DNA from: Zanthoxylum bungeanum
Lineage: Eukaryota; Streptophyta; Magnoliopsida; Sapindales; Rutaceae
Reading direction: 5' to 3'
Assembly: GCA_019454045.1 (NCBI GenBank)
Contig: SKCR01038870.1
Span: forward strand, 124,001-188,000
DNA length: 64,000 nucleotides
Shown piece by piece: positions 10,944-22,897 of the stretch; the first letter of the stretch is position 1, and each line of letters begins with the position of its first letter. Under the pieces are notes generated by a model. It made no database searches, was not told the origin of the DNA, and saw only the letters and a program-made list of their open reading frames with translations. Made by a program: the position numbers and the translations under genes.

Positions 10944-12654
10944 TGGCATCTGAAATGACACAAACACATATATGGATAAACAAATACACAATGTAAGACC
11001 TCGTGTGCCCGATGGAACATATTTCCCATTCAATCGGGTGCACCTCGTTCGGCGCGGCAAAATATCGTGGAAAAGGTAGCCTTTAGGCATTTCCCTCGAA
11101 TAGAGGACCTTTAATCCACCCTAGTTAGCCAGTGCGCACAAGAATGCAATGCATGCGTAAATAAAGCAATGACATGCAAATGGTAAATGACATAATAAAA
11201 GGCGCGACAAAACATCGTGGTAAAGGTAGCCTTCAGGCATTTCCCTCGAATAGAGGACATTTAATCCATCCTAGTTAGCCCATGCGCATTATATTACAAT
11301 GCATATAAGATAAAGACAACAATAATATAGGACCTTGTATGCTCGATTAAACATATCTCACATTCAATCAAACATACTCGTCCGGCGCGGCAAAACATCG
11401 TGGCAAAGGTAGCCCTTGGGCTTTTATCCCTCAAAATGGAGGACCTTTAATCAAACTTGATTTGCCAATGCGCACTATATCATCATGCATAAATAAGTAA
11501 CATGCATAAGTAATGGCATAATAACGACTAAATCATGCTTAAAAATTAAATAATATACTAGCAACCCAATCATGCTCGAATACAAGGTTGGATGAAACGA
11601 AATGTGTGAATCTCTCAAGTGGTACGTGGCATTGTATCCCGAGTGCAAACCGCAATACCATCCATTCATATTCTGCTACGGAATTTACGTCCGGGTTTCC
11701 ATCCGATATACCACAAGAGAGAACATATATTTCATTCATTCAAGGACCACAACATATATCAACAAACGACTCTCATGCGAGGGAATTCTAATAAACAACA
11801 AAAAAATATGAGAATAAATAAGAAGGGTGCCCTCAGGTCTAACCTCTTAGGTCGTCTCTCGAAAGTGCGTTACACGGCCGTTGGAAGGGTTGATACTCCG
11901 CAACTCATCTGGTTCACTGGTCCACTGCTCTCGTTCGCTGCTTCGCTATTTTGATCTGTCGTTTCCTCTGTTTTGCTGCTGTTCCGCTATATTTTCTGGT
12001 CACAGTATTGGCTTACTGGTTTTCTGTAAACAAAGGACTGTTTTGCGGTGTTTGGGCTACTGTTTGATTATGTATTTTCGGTGACTGCAGTACATTTCAG
12101 GGAGTTATTCTCGGTAATAGGCAGTGCGGTTAATGTGAGGATTATGGTGGGGCAATGTGAATGTGTTTTGAGGGCTGTGTGATGCGGCAATGGATGGGTT
12201 ATTTGGTGAGTGTTTCCGTGTTGGTGGAGTATAGTAGAAGGGAAAATTATTTGCTTGCTTCTTGCTTTTTTTTTTTGCTTGGGTGTGTCTGTTAGGGGCA
12301 ACAAGGGTTGGGATTGTGTCTTTTTTTATAGGCAAAGGTTGGGGTTCCTCTTGTGTGAATAGGAAATGGAATCATGCAATCAATGGTGATATCTCCTAAT
12401 TAGTATATCACAAGGAAAATGTCTATTTAATTAGAGACATGATTGGGCTTGATTGGGAAAATGATATATTTGATTTGTTTTATTTAGGTATGTAAATTAT
12501 TTAGATTGGATTGTGATTTATTTAATTTAGGAAGGATATTATTTTATTTTGTGACATGTGTTTTAAATGCTTTAATTATTTTTGGGTGGGTTTTGGTGGG
12601 ATAATTGGGCTTGGGCGTGAGGCTAGCAACAAAACCAGAAGTACCGACACTGTT

Positions 12655-12736
12655 CGAACGCCGATTCGAACGTTACACGAAAGCCCGCAATCTGCTTGAT
12701 GTTCGAACGTGTTCATGAACGCAGCACGAACGAAAG
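12655..12736 (+). repeat. CGTTCGAACG repeat cluster B, inverted relative to cluster A (3' LTR)
   Basis: Two units read on the plus strand, opposite to cluster A in the same LTR. The partner copy in the 5' LTR is at about 19199-19280. Confidence 0.75.
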
Positions 12737-12884
12737 TAGTGAACATGTGAATTGAATCTGATGACATACTTATTCTGAATTTCCCCTTCCGATATTTGTT
12801 TCCCGCAACTTCCGCAACCTAAAAAGTAGTGCCTCCGTACGAGACTCATCATCGGGACTTATATGCAAAAATGCAGTTCCTACA

Positions 12885-12900
12885 ATCGCCCCCACTTTGA
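12885..12900 (-). promoter_or_regulatory. Polypurine tract of Ogre-like element
   Basis: On the minus strand AAAGTGGGGGCGAT directly precedes the 3' LTR, fixing the element's orientation. Confidence 0.75.
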
Positions 12901-13030
12901 TGGGACTTGTGCAGTGTGTGATAATGAAAATCCTATCAAAGTTGTGCAATGTAATTTTACTTACCTGGCTCGCCAGCTGCCACCTGACTTGCCTGCTGCT
13001 TCGAGCTGAATGGATGACGCAGTGGACCTC

Positions 13031-14390
13031 GAACTTGGGAGGCATCCCAATAACTGCAACCGACAACGGGGGTCACGACCCTGAGACGCATCCTAATACC
13101 ATTGACAATGTGGGTCACGACCCTGGGACGCATCCCCAAAACTGATGATGCAGGGGGCCAACGACCCTGGGACACATCCCGATAACTGCAACCGACAACA
13201 GAGGCCTCAACCCTGGGACGTATCCCGATAACGTTGACAATGTGGGTCACGACCCTGGGACGCATCCCCAAAACTGATGATGCAGGAGGCCAATGACCCT
13301 GTGATGCATCTCGATAACTACAACCGACAACGGGGGCCTCGATCTTGGGACGCATCCCAATATCACTGACAATGTGGGTCACGACCCTGGGACACATCCC
13401 CAAAACTGCTGATGATGTGGGTCACATCCTTGGGACTCATCCCCAAAACTGCTGATGATGTGGGTCACGACCCTGGGACTCATCCTCAAAATTGATGCTG
13501 ATGTGGGCCTCGCCCCGGGACTCATCCCCAAAACTGATGCTGATGTGGGCCTCGACCTTGGGACTCATCCCCAAACTGATACTGATGTGGGCTCGCCCCT
13601 AAACTGATATTGATATGGGCCTTGCCCCCAAACTGATACTAATGTGGGCTCGTCCCCAAACCGATACTGATATGGGCCTCGCCCCCAAACTGATACCGAT
13701 GTGGGCTCGCCCCCAAACCGATACTGATTTGGGCCTCGCCCCCAAACTGATGCGGATGTGGGCCTCGCCCCTAAACTGATGTTGATGTGGGCCTCGCCCC
13801 CAAGCTGATACTGATGTGGGCATCGCCCCCAAGCTGATACTGATGTGGGCTCGCCCCCAAACTGATATTGATATGGGCCTCGCCCTCAAACTGATACTGA
13901 TGTGGGCTCTCCCCTAAACCGATTCTGATATGGGTCTCGCCCCCAAACTGATGCGGATGTGGGCCTCGCCCCTAAACTGATGCAGATGTGGGCCTCGCCC
14001 CCAAGTTGATACTGATGTGGGCCTCGACCTTGGGACTCATCCCCAAAATTGCTGATGATATGTGTGGGCCTCGACCCTGGGATGCATCCCAAAACTGATA
14101 CTAATGTGGTCCTCGGCCCTAGGACTCATCCCCAAAACTGATACTGATGTGGGCCTCGACCCACAGAATGATACTGATGTGGGCCTCGCCCCCAAACCGA
14201 TACTGATGTGGGCTCACCCCCAAACCGATACTGATATGGTCCTCGCCCCCAAACTGATGCGGATGTGGGCCTCGCCCTTAAACTGATGCTGATGTGGGCC
14301 TCAACCCGGTGATTCATTCTTGAAACCGATACTGATTCTGATTCATTCCTGAGACTGATGTGGGCCTCAACCCCATGATTCATTCCTAAA
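13031..14390 (-). repeat. GC-rich minisatellite array
   Basis: The left part (13031-13480) has units of about 60 bp around GGGTCACGACCCTGGGACGC. The right part (13480-14390) has about 30-bp units of the form CTGATACTGATGTGGGCCTC followed by GCCCCCAAA. Because 30 is a multiple of 3, the array leaves long open frames on both strands. These are a by-product of the repeat, not genes. It lies between pol and the 3' LTR, where Ogre elements carry tandem repeats. Confidence 0.88.
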
Positions 14391-14601
14391 ACTGATGACA
14401 TTATACTGTTGTTGTTTCTGATTGGCTTACCTTTGCCGCTTTCTCTTTTTCTTCTTTGAAACCTGTGAATACAAAACAAAACAAACACAAAAAGGAATGC
14501 AAAATACGTTACGTGTATGCATGTATGCATGAATGAGTTTCCTATCCCGTTGGGTTAGGTCTTCTGTCAATTTCCTTGGTGACTGCTCGGTCTTCTTTCC
14601 C

Positions 14602-14895
14602 TCAGGTAAAATATTACTTCAATCTATCCACGTTGATCGGCTCGGTGAACTCATTCCCTTCCAAATCTGACAGTCTCACTGCCCCATTTCCCATCACTTT
14701 CTGGACTATGTAGGGTCCTTCCCAGTTGGGTCTGAACTTTCCCCTCGGTCTGTCGTCGATGGCTTTGACTGCTTAAGTACCAGATCACCCTTTCTGATCT
14801 TGGTAGGACGCACATTCTTGTTGAATGCCCTAGCCAAACTCTTCTGGTATATCTGCATGTGATGTAAGGACTTCATCCTCTTCTCATCCAGCAGT
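14602..14895 (-). pseudogene. Remnant of gypsy pol C-terminus (integrase tail)
   Basis: The minus strand reads DEKRMKSLHHMQIYQKSLAR, then after a frameshift RPRGKFRPNWEGPYIVQKV and NEFTEPINVDRLK, and ends near 14602. This is the integrase C-terminal region of Tat/Ogre-type gypsy polyproteins. It has a frameshift, an in-frame stop after DRLK, and no upstream catalytic domains. Confidence 0.75.
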
Positions 14896-15399
14896 GCTAA
14901 CTATTTCAAATCTTTGCGAGGTCCATTCTTGTTCAGGTAACTCTGTTTCTTCTAATACCCGCATGGACTGTATCTCAACTTCCACCGGCAGTACTGTTTC
15001 CATTGCCTGTCGAGCTTCTTCTTTTCTCGGACACTTCAGCTGGATGCCATTTGCTTATCTTTCTATCATTGCCGTAAGGTTTTATGTTTCTCAGTTTCCT
15101 TTTCCCCGATATCCATGTTTGCTAAACCCTTCTTGACAAACTTTTTTTTAACCCAACGGATATCTATGATGGCTTTTAAGACACATGGGTTAGCATGATG
15201 CGTGTATGCATGAGATGCATGAGATGCGTGCGATGCATGGAATATATAAGTCGACCCATTACCATTTTAAAGCATTTAATCATACTATTGCGAGGTGCAA
15301 ACTTGTCCCAGTTGATAAAGGCCCAACAAGTTTACACTTTTGCGATAACATGGCTAAACAACTTCAAATGATAAGAGGTCTAAACATAAAGTGCCCACC
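14896..15399 (-). other. Internal region without identified coding sequence
   Basis: Between the pol remnant and the 161-bp array. It includes short ATGCATG-type repeats near 15190-15245. No protein similarity recognised. Confidence 0.5.
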
Positions 15400-16043
15400 G
15401 GCATTTTAGAAACTTTTAGCCCAATTGTCATAAGATACGAACTTATCCCAGTTTAAATGGCCTAACAAGTTCGCATTTCTGACAAGTAGTCTAACTGAGT
15501 CCAAATGATGATGGTCCTAAGCATAAACATAAAGAAACAATTTCTACAGAGTGGTCCATCGGCATTTTAGAAAATTTTAGCCCAATTGTCATAAGATACG
15601 AACTTATCTCAGTTTAAATGGCCCAACAAGTTCGCATTTCTGACAAGTAGTCTAACTGAGTCCAAATGATGATGGTCCTAAGTATAAACATAAAGAAACA
15701 ATTTCTACAGAGTGACCCATCGGCATTTTAGAAAATTTTAGCCCAATTGTCATAAGATACGAACTTATCTCAGTTTAAATGGCCCAACAAGTTCGCATTT
15801 CTGACAAGTAGTCTAACTGAGTCCAAATGATGATGGTCCTAAGTATAAACATAAAGAAACAATTTCTACAGAGTGACCTATCGACATTTTAGAAACTTTT
15901 AGCCCAATTTTCATAAGATACGAACTCATCCCAGTTTAAATGGCCCAACAAGTTTGCATTTCTGACAAGAAGTCTAACTGAATCCAAATGATGATGGTCC
16001 CTAAACGCAAGCACAAGGAAATAGTTTCTATTGGTCATACAAC
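15400..16043. repeat. 161-bp tandem repeat, about four units
   Basis: Units begin near 15400, 15561, 15722 and 15883, each exactly 161 bp apart, starting around GGCATTTTAGAAA and containing TTTCTGACAAGTAGTCTAAC. The middle units are almost identical, so the array expanded recently. Confidence 0.9.
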
Positions 16044-16534
16044 CATGGTCTACGCGAGTTTATAGGGGTACAGACAAAGGCTCTCGATGACGAAGGGTTA
16101 CCCACAACTAGGTCTCTCTACTCAAGGGTTCGAGCGACCAAGTGAGCGTACTTTTTTTATACACTAAGATACGTGCCAACAAGTTATGGTGCGTGACTGA
16201 CTATCAAATGGATTTCCCGTTGTAGATTCCCCAGAGGGAGGGCAGAGTGAACTCTCTTAAAAACCCAAGCCTCTTAGGCTCTGATCGCTTGGTGACAGGA
16301 ATAAACAACGAGTTCTACAAATTAGTCCATCACAGTAGGCTACGAGTACATGATTATCTAGGTGCCTTCACAACCTTTCCTTGTAGAAAGGTAGTGAATG
16401 AAGGAAGACACCAAACCATTACCTAGTCTTAAAAAATGCCTTTGATTAAACCCTTTTCAACCCACGGTAAACACGGTTAACTAAAGCACAAACCACAATC
16501 ATTACAAGACATTATTTCGGGGCCAATTCTCTAT
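16044..16534 (-). other. Element leader next to primer site
   Basis: Non-coding sequence between the 161-bp array and the primer site. Nothing else was recognised. Confidence 0.5.
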
Positions 16535-16551
16535 CCCCAGTGGAGTCGCCA
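16535..16551 (-). promoter_or_regulatory. tRNA primer-binding site of Ogre-like element
   Basis: TGGCGACTCCACTGGGG begins three bases inside the 5' LTR on the minus strand. The TGG pairs with a tRNA CCA end. This sequence is typical of Ogre/Tat primer sites (reported as tRNA-Arg type). Confidence 0.75.
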
Positions 16552-17103
16552 GACTGTAGGACATAGAAATCGGTGACGTTGTCCCGGGCTCACGGCCCGG
16601 TTGGGAGTACGGAATAGCCCACGGGGGAACTAAACCGGAGAACTAAAAATGGAGTCGCCACCCGGTGTGAACCGGGAAAATGATTTAAGGCCGCACTCAC
16701 CCCTCGCAAGGGAAGACCTCAAACCGTTGGGTTCGGAATGGTCCCTTACTTATGCCACTTGTAATGAAATGATTTATGCAATCGTACGACCAAATCTCAT
16801 GCAACACGTACCAGATAATTTAAGCAACATGCAAGTTTGCACACCTATAATCGTAAATGAAAGAAATGAAGGCAATGTACATAATTCATGAACGTATTAA
16901 GCAATAAAGTGCAATAATGTAACTAATAACAACTATAAAGGCATTGATGATAAAAGCGAGCACACAATCTCATGAATAAATGCGGAAAATATAAACAAAC
17001 AATAACAGTAAAGGCATAAATATTGAAGGGAGCTAACTAAGCATATGATGGGGAAGAGAATGACTAAGGGAACAAACAGGCATGAAACATGATGAAGGAA
17101 TCT

Positions 17104-17533
17104 GTCCAGTGTGCGCGCGTTCGTATAGCGTTCGTAAACGCGTTCGAACGGTAAACAGAATGCAAGCGTTCGAGTAGCGTTTGATAACGCGTTCGAACGA
17201 TAAACATAGTGTCCGTGTTCGTATAGCATTTGATAACGCGTTTTAACGGGATGGGACCTGATGCATGATACAATAAAATGCATGCGCGTTCGAGTAGCGT
17301 TCGTAAACGCGTTCGAACGGTAAACATAATGCAAGCGTTTGAGTAGCGTTCTGAGGCGCGTTCGAACGGAAATAAGACATAATGCATACGTTCATGTAAC
17401 GGTCGTAAATGCGTTCGAACGGAATAAGATAGAATACATACGTTCGTGTAGTGTTTGGAAACGCGTTCAAACAGAATAAGACAGAATGCATACATTCGTG
17501 TAGCGTTTGGAAATACGTTCGAATGAGATTGCC
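17104..17533 (-). repeat. CGTTCGAACG repeat cluster A in 5' LTR
   Basis: Same array as 10624-10943 with about two more units. Positions 17167-17199 are the exact reverse complement of 3319-3351 in the copia leader, a 33-bp identity. Confidence 0.88.
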
Positions 17534-19198
17534 AAAATGACATCTGAAATGACACAAACATATATATGGATAAACAAATACACAATGTAAGACCTCGTGT
17601 GCCCGATGGAACATATTTCTCATTCAATCGGGTTCACCTCGTCCGGCGCTACAAAACTTCATGGAAAAGGTAGCCTTTAGGCATATCCCTCGAATAGAGG
17701 ACCTTTAATCCACCCTAGTTAGCCCATGCGCACAAGAATGCAATGTATGCGTAAATAAAGCAATGACATGCAAAGGGTAAATGACATAATAAAAGGCGCG
17801 GCAAAAAATCGTGGTAAAGGTAGCCTTCAGGCATTTCCCTCGAATAGAGGACCTTTAATCCACCCTAGTTAGCCCATGCACATTATATTACAATGCATAT
17901 AAAATAAAGACAACAATAATATAGGACCTCGTATGCTCGATTAAATATATCTCACATTCAATCAAACATACTCCATCCGGCGCGGCAAAACGTCGTGGCA
18001 AAGGTAGCCCTTGGGCTTTTTATCCCTCAAAATGGAGGACCTTTAATTCAAATTGATTTGCCAATGCGCACTATATCATCATGCATAAATAAGTAACATG
18101 CAGAAAGTAATGGCATACTAACGACTAAATCATGCTTAAAAAATAAATAACATACTAGCAACCCAATCATGCTCGAATACAAGGTTGGATGAAACGAAAT
18201 GTGTGAATCTCTCAAGTGGTACGTGGTATTGTATCCCGACTGCAAACCGCAATACCGTCCATTCGGATTCAGCTACGGAATTTACGTCCGGGTTTCCATC
18301 CGATATACCACAAGAGAGAACACATATTCCATTCATTCAAGGACCACAACATATATCAACAAACGACTCTCATGCGGGGGAATTCTAATAAACAACAAAA
18401 AAGATGAGAATAAATAAGAAGGGTGCCCTCAGGTCTAACCTCTTAGGTCTTCTCTCGAAAGTGCGTTACACGGCCGTCGGAAGGGTTGATGCTCCGCAAC
18501 TCCTCTGGTTCACTGGTCAACTGTTCTTGTTCACTGTTTCACTGTTTTGAGCTGTCGTTTCCTCTGTTTACTGCTATTTCCGCTGTATTTTCTAGTCACA
18601 GTATTGGCTTACTGGTTTTTGGTAAATAAGGGACTTTTTACGGTGTTTGGGCTGCTGTTTGAGTGTGTATTTTCGGTGACTGCAGTACAATTCAGGGAGT
18701 TATTCTCGGTGATAGGCAGTGCAGTTAATGTGAGGCTTATGGTGCGGCAATGTGAAGGTGTTTTGAGGGTTGTGTGATGCTGCAATGGATGGGTTATTTG
18801 GTGAGTGTTTCTGTGATGGTGGAGTATAGTAGAAGGGAAAATTATTTGCTTGCTTCTTTCTTTCTTTTTTGCTTGGGCGTGTCTGTTAGGGGCAGCAAGG
18901 GTTGGGCTTGTGTCTTTTTTTATAGGCAAAGGCTATGGTTCCTCTTGTGTGAATAGGAAATGGAATCATGCAATCAATGGTGATATCTCCTAATTAGTAT
19001 ATCACAAGGAAAATGTCTATTTAATTAGGGACATGATTGGGAAGATGATATATTTGATTTGTTTTATTTAGGTATGTGAATTATTTAGATTGGATTGTGA
19101 TTTATTTAATTTTGGAATTTTAATTATTTTTGGGTGGGTTTTGGTGGGCTAATTGGGCTTAGGCGTGAGGCTAGCAACAAAACCAGAAGTACCGACAC

Positions 19199-19280
19199 CG
19201 TTCGAACGCCGATTCGAACGCTACACGAACGCCCGCAATCTGCTTGTCGTTCGAACGTGTTCACGAACGCAGCATGAACG
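19199..19280 (+). repeat. CGTTCGAACG repeat cluster B in 5' LTR
   Basis: Copy of 12655-12736, with TTCGAACGCCGATTCGAACG at its start. It lies about 1.7 kb from the inverted cluster A. Confidence 0.75.
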
Positions 19281-20316
19281 AAAGCAGTGAACATGTGAAT
19301 TGAATCTGATGACATACTTATTCTGAATTTCCTCTTCCGACATTCGTTTCCCGCGACTTCCGTAACCTAAAGAGTAGTGCCTCCGTACGAGACTCATCAT
19401 CGGGACCTATATGCAAAAATACAATGCCTACACCAAGTTTCTGTATCGCGCAATACATCTTCCTCTTTGACCCTACGGTATTTATCCCCATATCCTTCAA
19501 ATCCTCCAATGTCAACATTGTTAACACCTCATCATCCACCTCATGTACCTCAAAAACTGGTGCATATCTCCCTAACCGTAAACTATTCAACCAAATTCTC
19601 ACCCCATCTTCACTCCCTCCACTATTCCACCTTGCATCATTATCCGATGGCCCAGATAACTCCACTACATCGTTATGGTCCCTACTTCCTCTAATGGGCC
19701 CTCTTCTACTGTAATAAAAATCATCCATTTCATTCCCATCAACAGCTAAATTGTCAAGAGAATGAACTGGGCTTTGTTATTTCAATGGACTTTCCGAATT
19801 TTCCATATTAAAGTCACGATACTCATCTTCCAAATCTTCTCCATTACTATACTTAGAGTCTCCAACATTAAAGTTGTTGTTATCGTAGTTATTAAAGTCG
19901 TCGTTTTCGTTTTCGTTATTGTTATTGTTATTTCCACAGCTTTCATTATTTTTGGATATCCAATTAGACCTAACCCTTTTAATAGATCTTATCTTCTTCG
20001 AATCATTCACTTTCCAGCTCCCAATCGCGATACTATCGAGATTCTCATCTAGGGTTTCATTCAATTCTCCTGAATTAGAGTTCATATTAGTTAAAGCTCG
20101 AACCTTTGACGACTTACTAGCTTCCGTCTTGTGGTCGACATTGGCCACGTGTTTGTGCTTGAATTGATTGGCGGCGTTGGAAGCGGCGTTGGTGACTCTC
20201 CGTACGTGTGAATCGTACGACTGGTGATGGTGTTGGTCGCCGCCAATGTCACCTAATCTGACGCTTGGCTTTCGCCGACGCTTTGATCCAACGGTGTTAG
20301 AAAGAGATACAATCAT

Positions 20317-20456
20317 CAGTGCTCCTCGGCTCGCAACGACGCCGTTTAACTTGCTTGCGAGAGAGAGATAATAAAATCTTTGTCTCTCTATAAACCCCGC
20401 TTTTATTTTAATAAAATAACTTCATAAAAAAAAAAGATAATATTGGTTCGTTCCAA
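20317..20456 (-). promoter_or_regulatory. Remaining 5' flank of the SAM-domain gene
   Basis: Only about 140 bp of host sequence separates the start codon at 20316 from the Tat element at 20457. It contains a CT/GA-rich stretch and a TATAAA-like sequence (TCTATAAACC, 20387-20396) in plus orientation only. Any promoter further upstream has been displaced about 26 kb. Confidence 0.45.
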
Positions 20457-21886
20457 TGGTGATATGAGAATTTAACCCCTCGAATAAATCTCGTCCAATC
20501 AAATGAATTTGTTTGTTTAGTTGGGAACCAAAGCAAATTTAGCAAACAAACATAAAATCACGGGGGAAAACAAGAGATTAATGTGGTTCGATGGAGAGTG
20601 ACTTCAACCTACGTCCACGGGAGTAAAGAGGGAGAATTTTATTACTTGCTCGGATAAAAATCGACCAATTTTCTCTCTCTATCACTAAATTTTTGGGTTT
20701 TTCTTTACGAGTGAGGAAATATCAAGATTGCTAACAAAAAGGCCAACCATTAGAATTGAATATTTTATTCATTTACATAGACTTCTGAATCTACTGTTCT
20801 GTCAACCTACGACGTCAGCTCACGTCATTCTGACATTTTTTCCCATGTTTTATTTCTCCAATCACTCTACAAACAGTAGCTCTAATTTCTAACTTAGTAC
20901 ATATTTGGTATAGCTTCTAATAAAAATAAAAGAGCTTTATTAATCCCAAAAGCTCTTTTCAAAATTTTTGGTGATGTTTGGTTGCATTTTAAGTAGAGCT
21001 TTTGAGAATTAAAAAAGCTATTTTGCCTATACTAGCAAAAGCTCAAAGTTTGGGCTTTTGTGAGTAGAGCTTGGAAAACTTTTTCAAATATTTAAATTGT
21101 CTATAATACCCTTATTTAATTTAACAATATTATTTCATCTATTTCATAACACAACTTAAAAAAAATTGTCTAATAAAGTAATTTTATAATATTAAATAAA
21201 AGCTCTCACTCACAACCAAACACCTAAAAATTTTCTATGAAAAATTCTACTTCTAAAATCTTTATTAATAAAAGTTCTACTTGAAGAAGCTCTATTTGAA
21301 AAATTATACCAAACAGACCCTTAATCACTCTCAGTCAGTTGAAGGCCATCATTCCAACCTTTTTCCAACTGTTACACGTTCTGCCAACGTGACAATCTGC
21401 AATCCAACAACCCCAACACTGTTCCACCTGTTAGAGTCTCTTCCCAAGGGAAATCGCTGACTTCCTCCTGTTACATCAGCCTTCTGAAGGCCCAAACTTT
21501 CATGTAGGGCATGCATCATGTGCTCTCAAGTATTGGATACCTTATGGTCTCAACTCTGCTCATTGGGTCAGTATGTCAAGGTGAATCATGCTTGGTCATC
21601 TCTTCCAACTTCCTCAACATGGTCGGGTCGGCAAGCTCAGACCTTCTCGGGTCGGCCTCTACTAGTGCTCAAGTGATTCCAAATCTATTACTTCTTAAAG
21701 TCGGGTCGGTATCCCAACTCCACTTCATCATCCGATATTACTCTTGGGAAGACTGTGGTACAATGGGCTTGGGTCCCTTATCTAACTGCGGCCTATTTGG
21801 GCCATCTTTATTCTCTTGGTCAATCACAATCCCCAACTTACCCTTCCTCCAGTTTCTATTTCCTTGGGGATGAAAAACCATCATCA
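20457..21886 (-). repeat. 3' LTR (element orientation) of Tat element, interrupted by a MITE
   Basis: Matches 45323-46328 along both sides of the inserted MITE (20897-21320). It contains the ATGTGGTTCG...CCACGGG arrangement shared with the LTR-like block at 8978. Confidence 0.88.
20897..21320. mobile_element. Tourist-like (PIF/Harbinger) MITE inside the Tat LTR
   Basis: 424 bp with terminal inverted repeats related to GGGTCTGTTTGGTATAATTT (start GTACATATTTGGTATAGCTT) and a TTA target duplication (20894-20896, 21321-21323). The paired LTR at 45323-46328 lacks it, giving a clean empty site. AT-rich, no ORF. Confidence 0.85.
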
Positions 21887-22348
21887 ACATTTGTCTCTTA
21901 GTTCTCGGTGTCAACGAGCGAGTGAGTTGATGCAGGGAACTATAATAAAGGCATACACTACGCCTATGTCCTCGGGTCATAGTTCGCAACTATTGTTACT
22001 ACCATGTACCTCGGGTCATGAAGGCACACATATCGCCAAATATTTCCTTTTTTTTAATGATTACATTTTTTTTCTTCGCCAACTAAAGAGTCTTTATAGG
22101 GTTTCTAAATCACATTTAGGAAGATGTGAAGCCTTATTGGCCTTCCTTAAATATATGTCACATCTTTCATGGCTTCTTTTTGCTTTGTCTTCCCGAGATG
22201 CTAGATATCACGCATCCGTGATTAGCGTGCCAAAACCCAAAACAGCTATGCCCAACCGAAACCGTGGCTTCAATCTGAGCCTTTCATTTGAATTCAATGG
22301 GCGAGATCTCCATCATACGTGGCGCTGATCTCATCCACGTGCCTTAAT

Positions 22349-22853
22349 TATGGGTGGCAATTTGGGTTAGGATTCGTTTATTCGTTCGATTCGATTCGCT
22401 TTAAAGCGAATACAAGTTTGAAAAAATGGATTCGTTTAATAAATGAGTCAATTCGATTCGATTCGTTTATTAAATGAATCGAATACGGATTTAAGTTCAT
22501 TGATTCGTTTATTCGTTTATGATTCATTTTATTATTTTATTTTACTAATTATTGTTATTTTTCAATTAAGATATAAAAAATTATGGCTAATTACCCTAGA
22601 AAAATAATATTGTCGATATTTGGTGAGATATTGTTAGTAAATATATTAATTACATATTTCATATGTATATATTTCGGAAGAATTAATGTAAATCAATTAT
22701 ATTAAAGTATGTTATTAAATAATATCATGACTAAATGAATATTCGTATTCGATTCATTTAATAAAAGAATCGAATATGAATCCATCACATTTTGATTAGA
22801 TTCGTTTAGGATTCGATACAATTTCGATTTTTTGATTCATTTTGCCACCCCTA
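22349..22853 (-). mobile_element. hAT-type MITE, ATTCGATTCG family, copy 1
   Basis: 505 bp, ends TATGGGTGGCA / TGCCACCCCTA, flanked by an 8-bp duplication with one mismatch (GCCTTAAT 22341-22348, GCCTCAAT 22854-22861). The interior is made of ATTCG/CGAAT words with GATTCGCTTTAAAGCGAAT. It is the same family as 57750-58303 in opposite orientation. Confidence 0.85.
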
Positions 22854-22889
22854 GCCTCAATCCAACGACCAAAACTAGCCCGAATAGCC

Positions 22890-22897
22890 TATTTAAA
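22890..22897 (+). promoter_or_regulatory. Candidate TATA box for the antisense ORF
   Basis: TATTTAAA lies about 600 bp upstream of the ATG at 23485, followed by a pyrimidine-rich leader and a GTAAGT donor-like site near 23030. It suggests the antisense ORF has its own promoter. Confidence 0.4.

Larger units (their letters stand above)
10078..12884 (-). repeat. 3' LTR (element orientation) of the Ogre-like element
   Basis: 2,807 bp partner of 16555-19432. Its outer edge abuts the last codons of the SAM-domain gene. Confidence 0.92.
10078..19432 (-). mobile_element. Ogre/Tat-like Ty3/gypsy element with most of gag-pol missing
   Basis: Long LTRs (16555-19432 and 10078-12884) begin TGTAGG and end CCTACA, flanked by a perfect 5-bp duplication CCAAG (10073-10077, 19433-19437). 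Reading on the minus strand, a primer site TGGCGACTCCACTGGGG (16551-16535) follows the 5' LTR and a G-rich polypurine tract precedes the 3' LTR. The internal 3.7 kb holds only a pol C-terminal remnant and three satellite arrays. Very long LTRs, satellites between pol and the 3' LTR, and this primer site fit Ogre/Tat elements. It is non-autonomous. Confidence 0.9.
16555..19432 (-). repeat. 5' LTR (element orientation) of the Ogre-like element
   Basis: 2,878 bp, clearly homologous over its length to 10078-12884 but with scattered substitutions and indels, including extra CGTTCGAACG-repeat units near 17410-17533. Open frames seen in it are not conserved proteins. Confidence 0.92.
10057..20316 (-). 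pseudogene. Host SAM-domain protein gene, split by an LTR retrotransposon and carrying a premature stop
   Basis: On the minus strand an ATG at 20316 opens MIVSLSNTVGSKRRRK with a basic, then Asn/Asp-rich, low-complexity middle. The same frame continues to a C-terminal sterile alpha motif (about 19602-19433, VRIWLNSLRLGRYAPVFE...MYCAIQKLG), a protein-interaction domain. An in-frame TAA at 19777-19779 (one change from CAA) interrupts it. The retrotransposon at 10078-19432 is inserted after the LG codons. Beyond the element the frame resumes at 10077 and reaches the original stop TGA at 10057-10059 after KWFS. With the element in place, the reading frame would run into LTR sequence and end at 19318, replacing the last residues with about 37 foreign ones. 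Plant SAM proteins of this group normally end just after this motif, which supports the reconstruction. Function of the group is not known to me. Confidence 0.82.

Noticed and set aside
11588..11954. Overlapping ORFs in the Ogre-like LTR, repeated at 18185-18417
   Set aside because: Conserved only because both are LTR copies; three frames overlap and none resembles a protein.
12957..13889. Minus-strand ORFs of 96-148 codons with repeated SISLGARP-type peptides
   Set aside because: They follow the 30/60-bp satellite period, occur on both strands, and resemble no protein.
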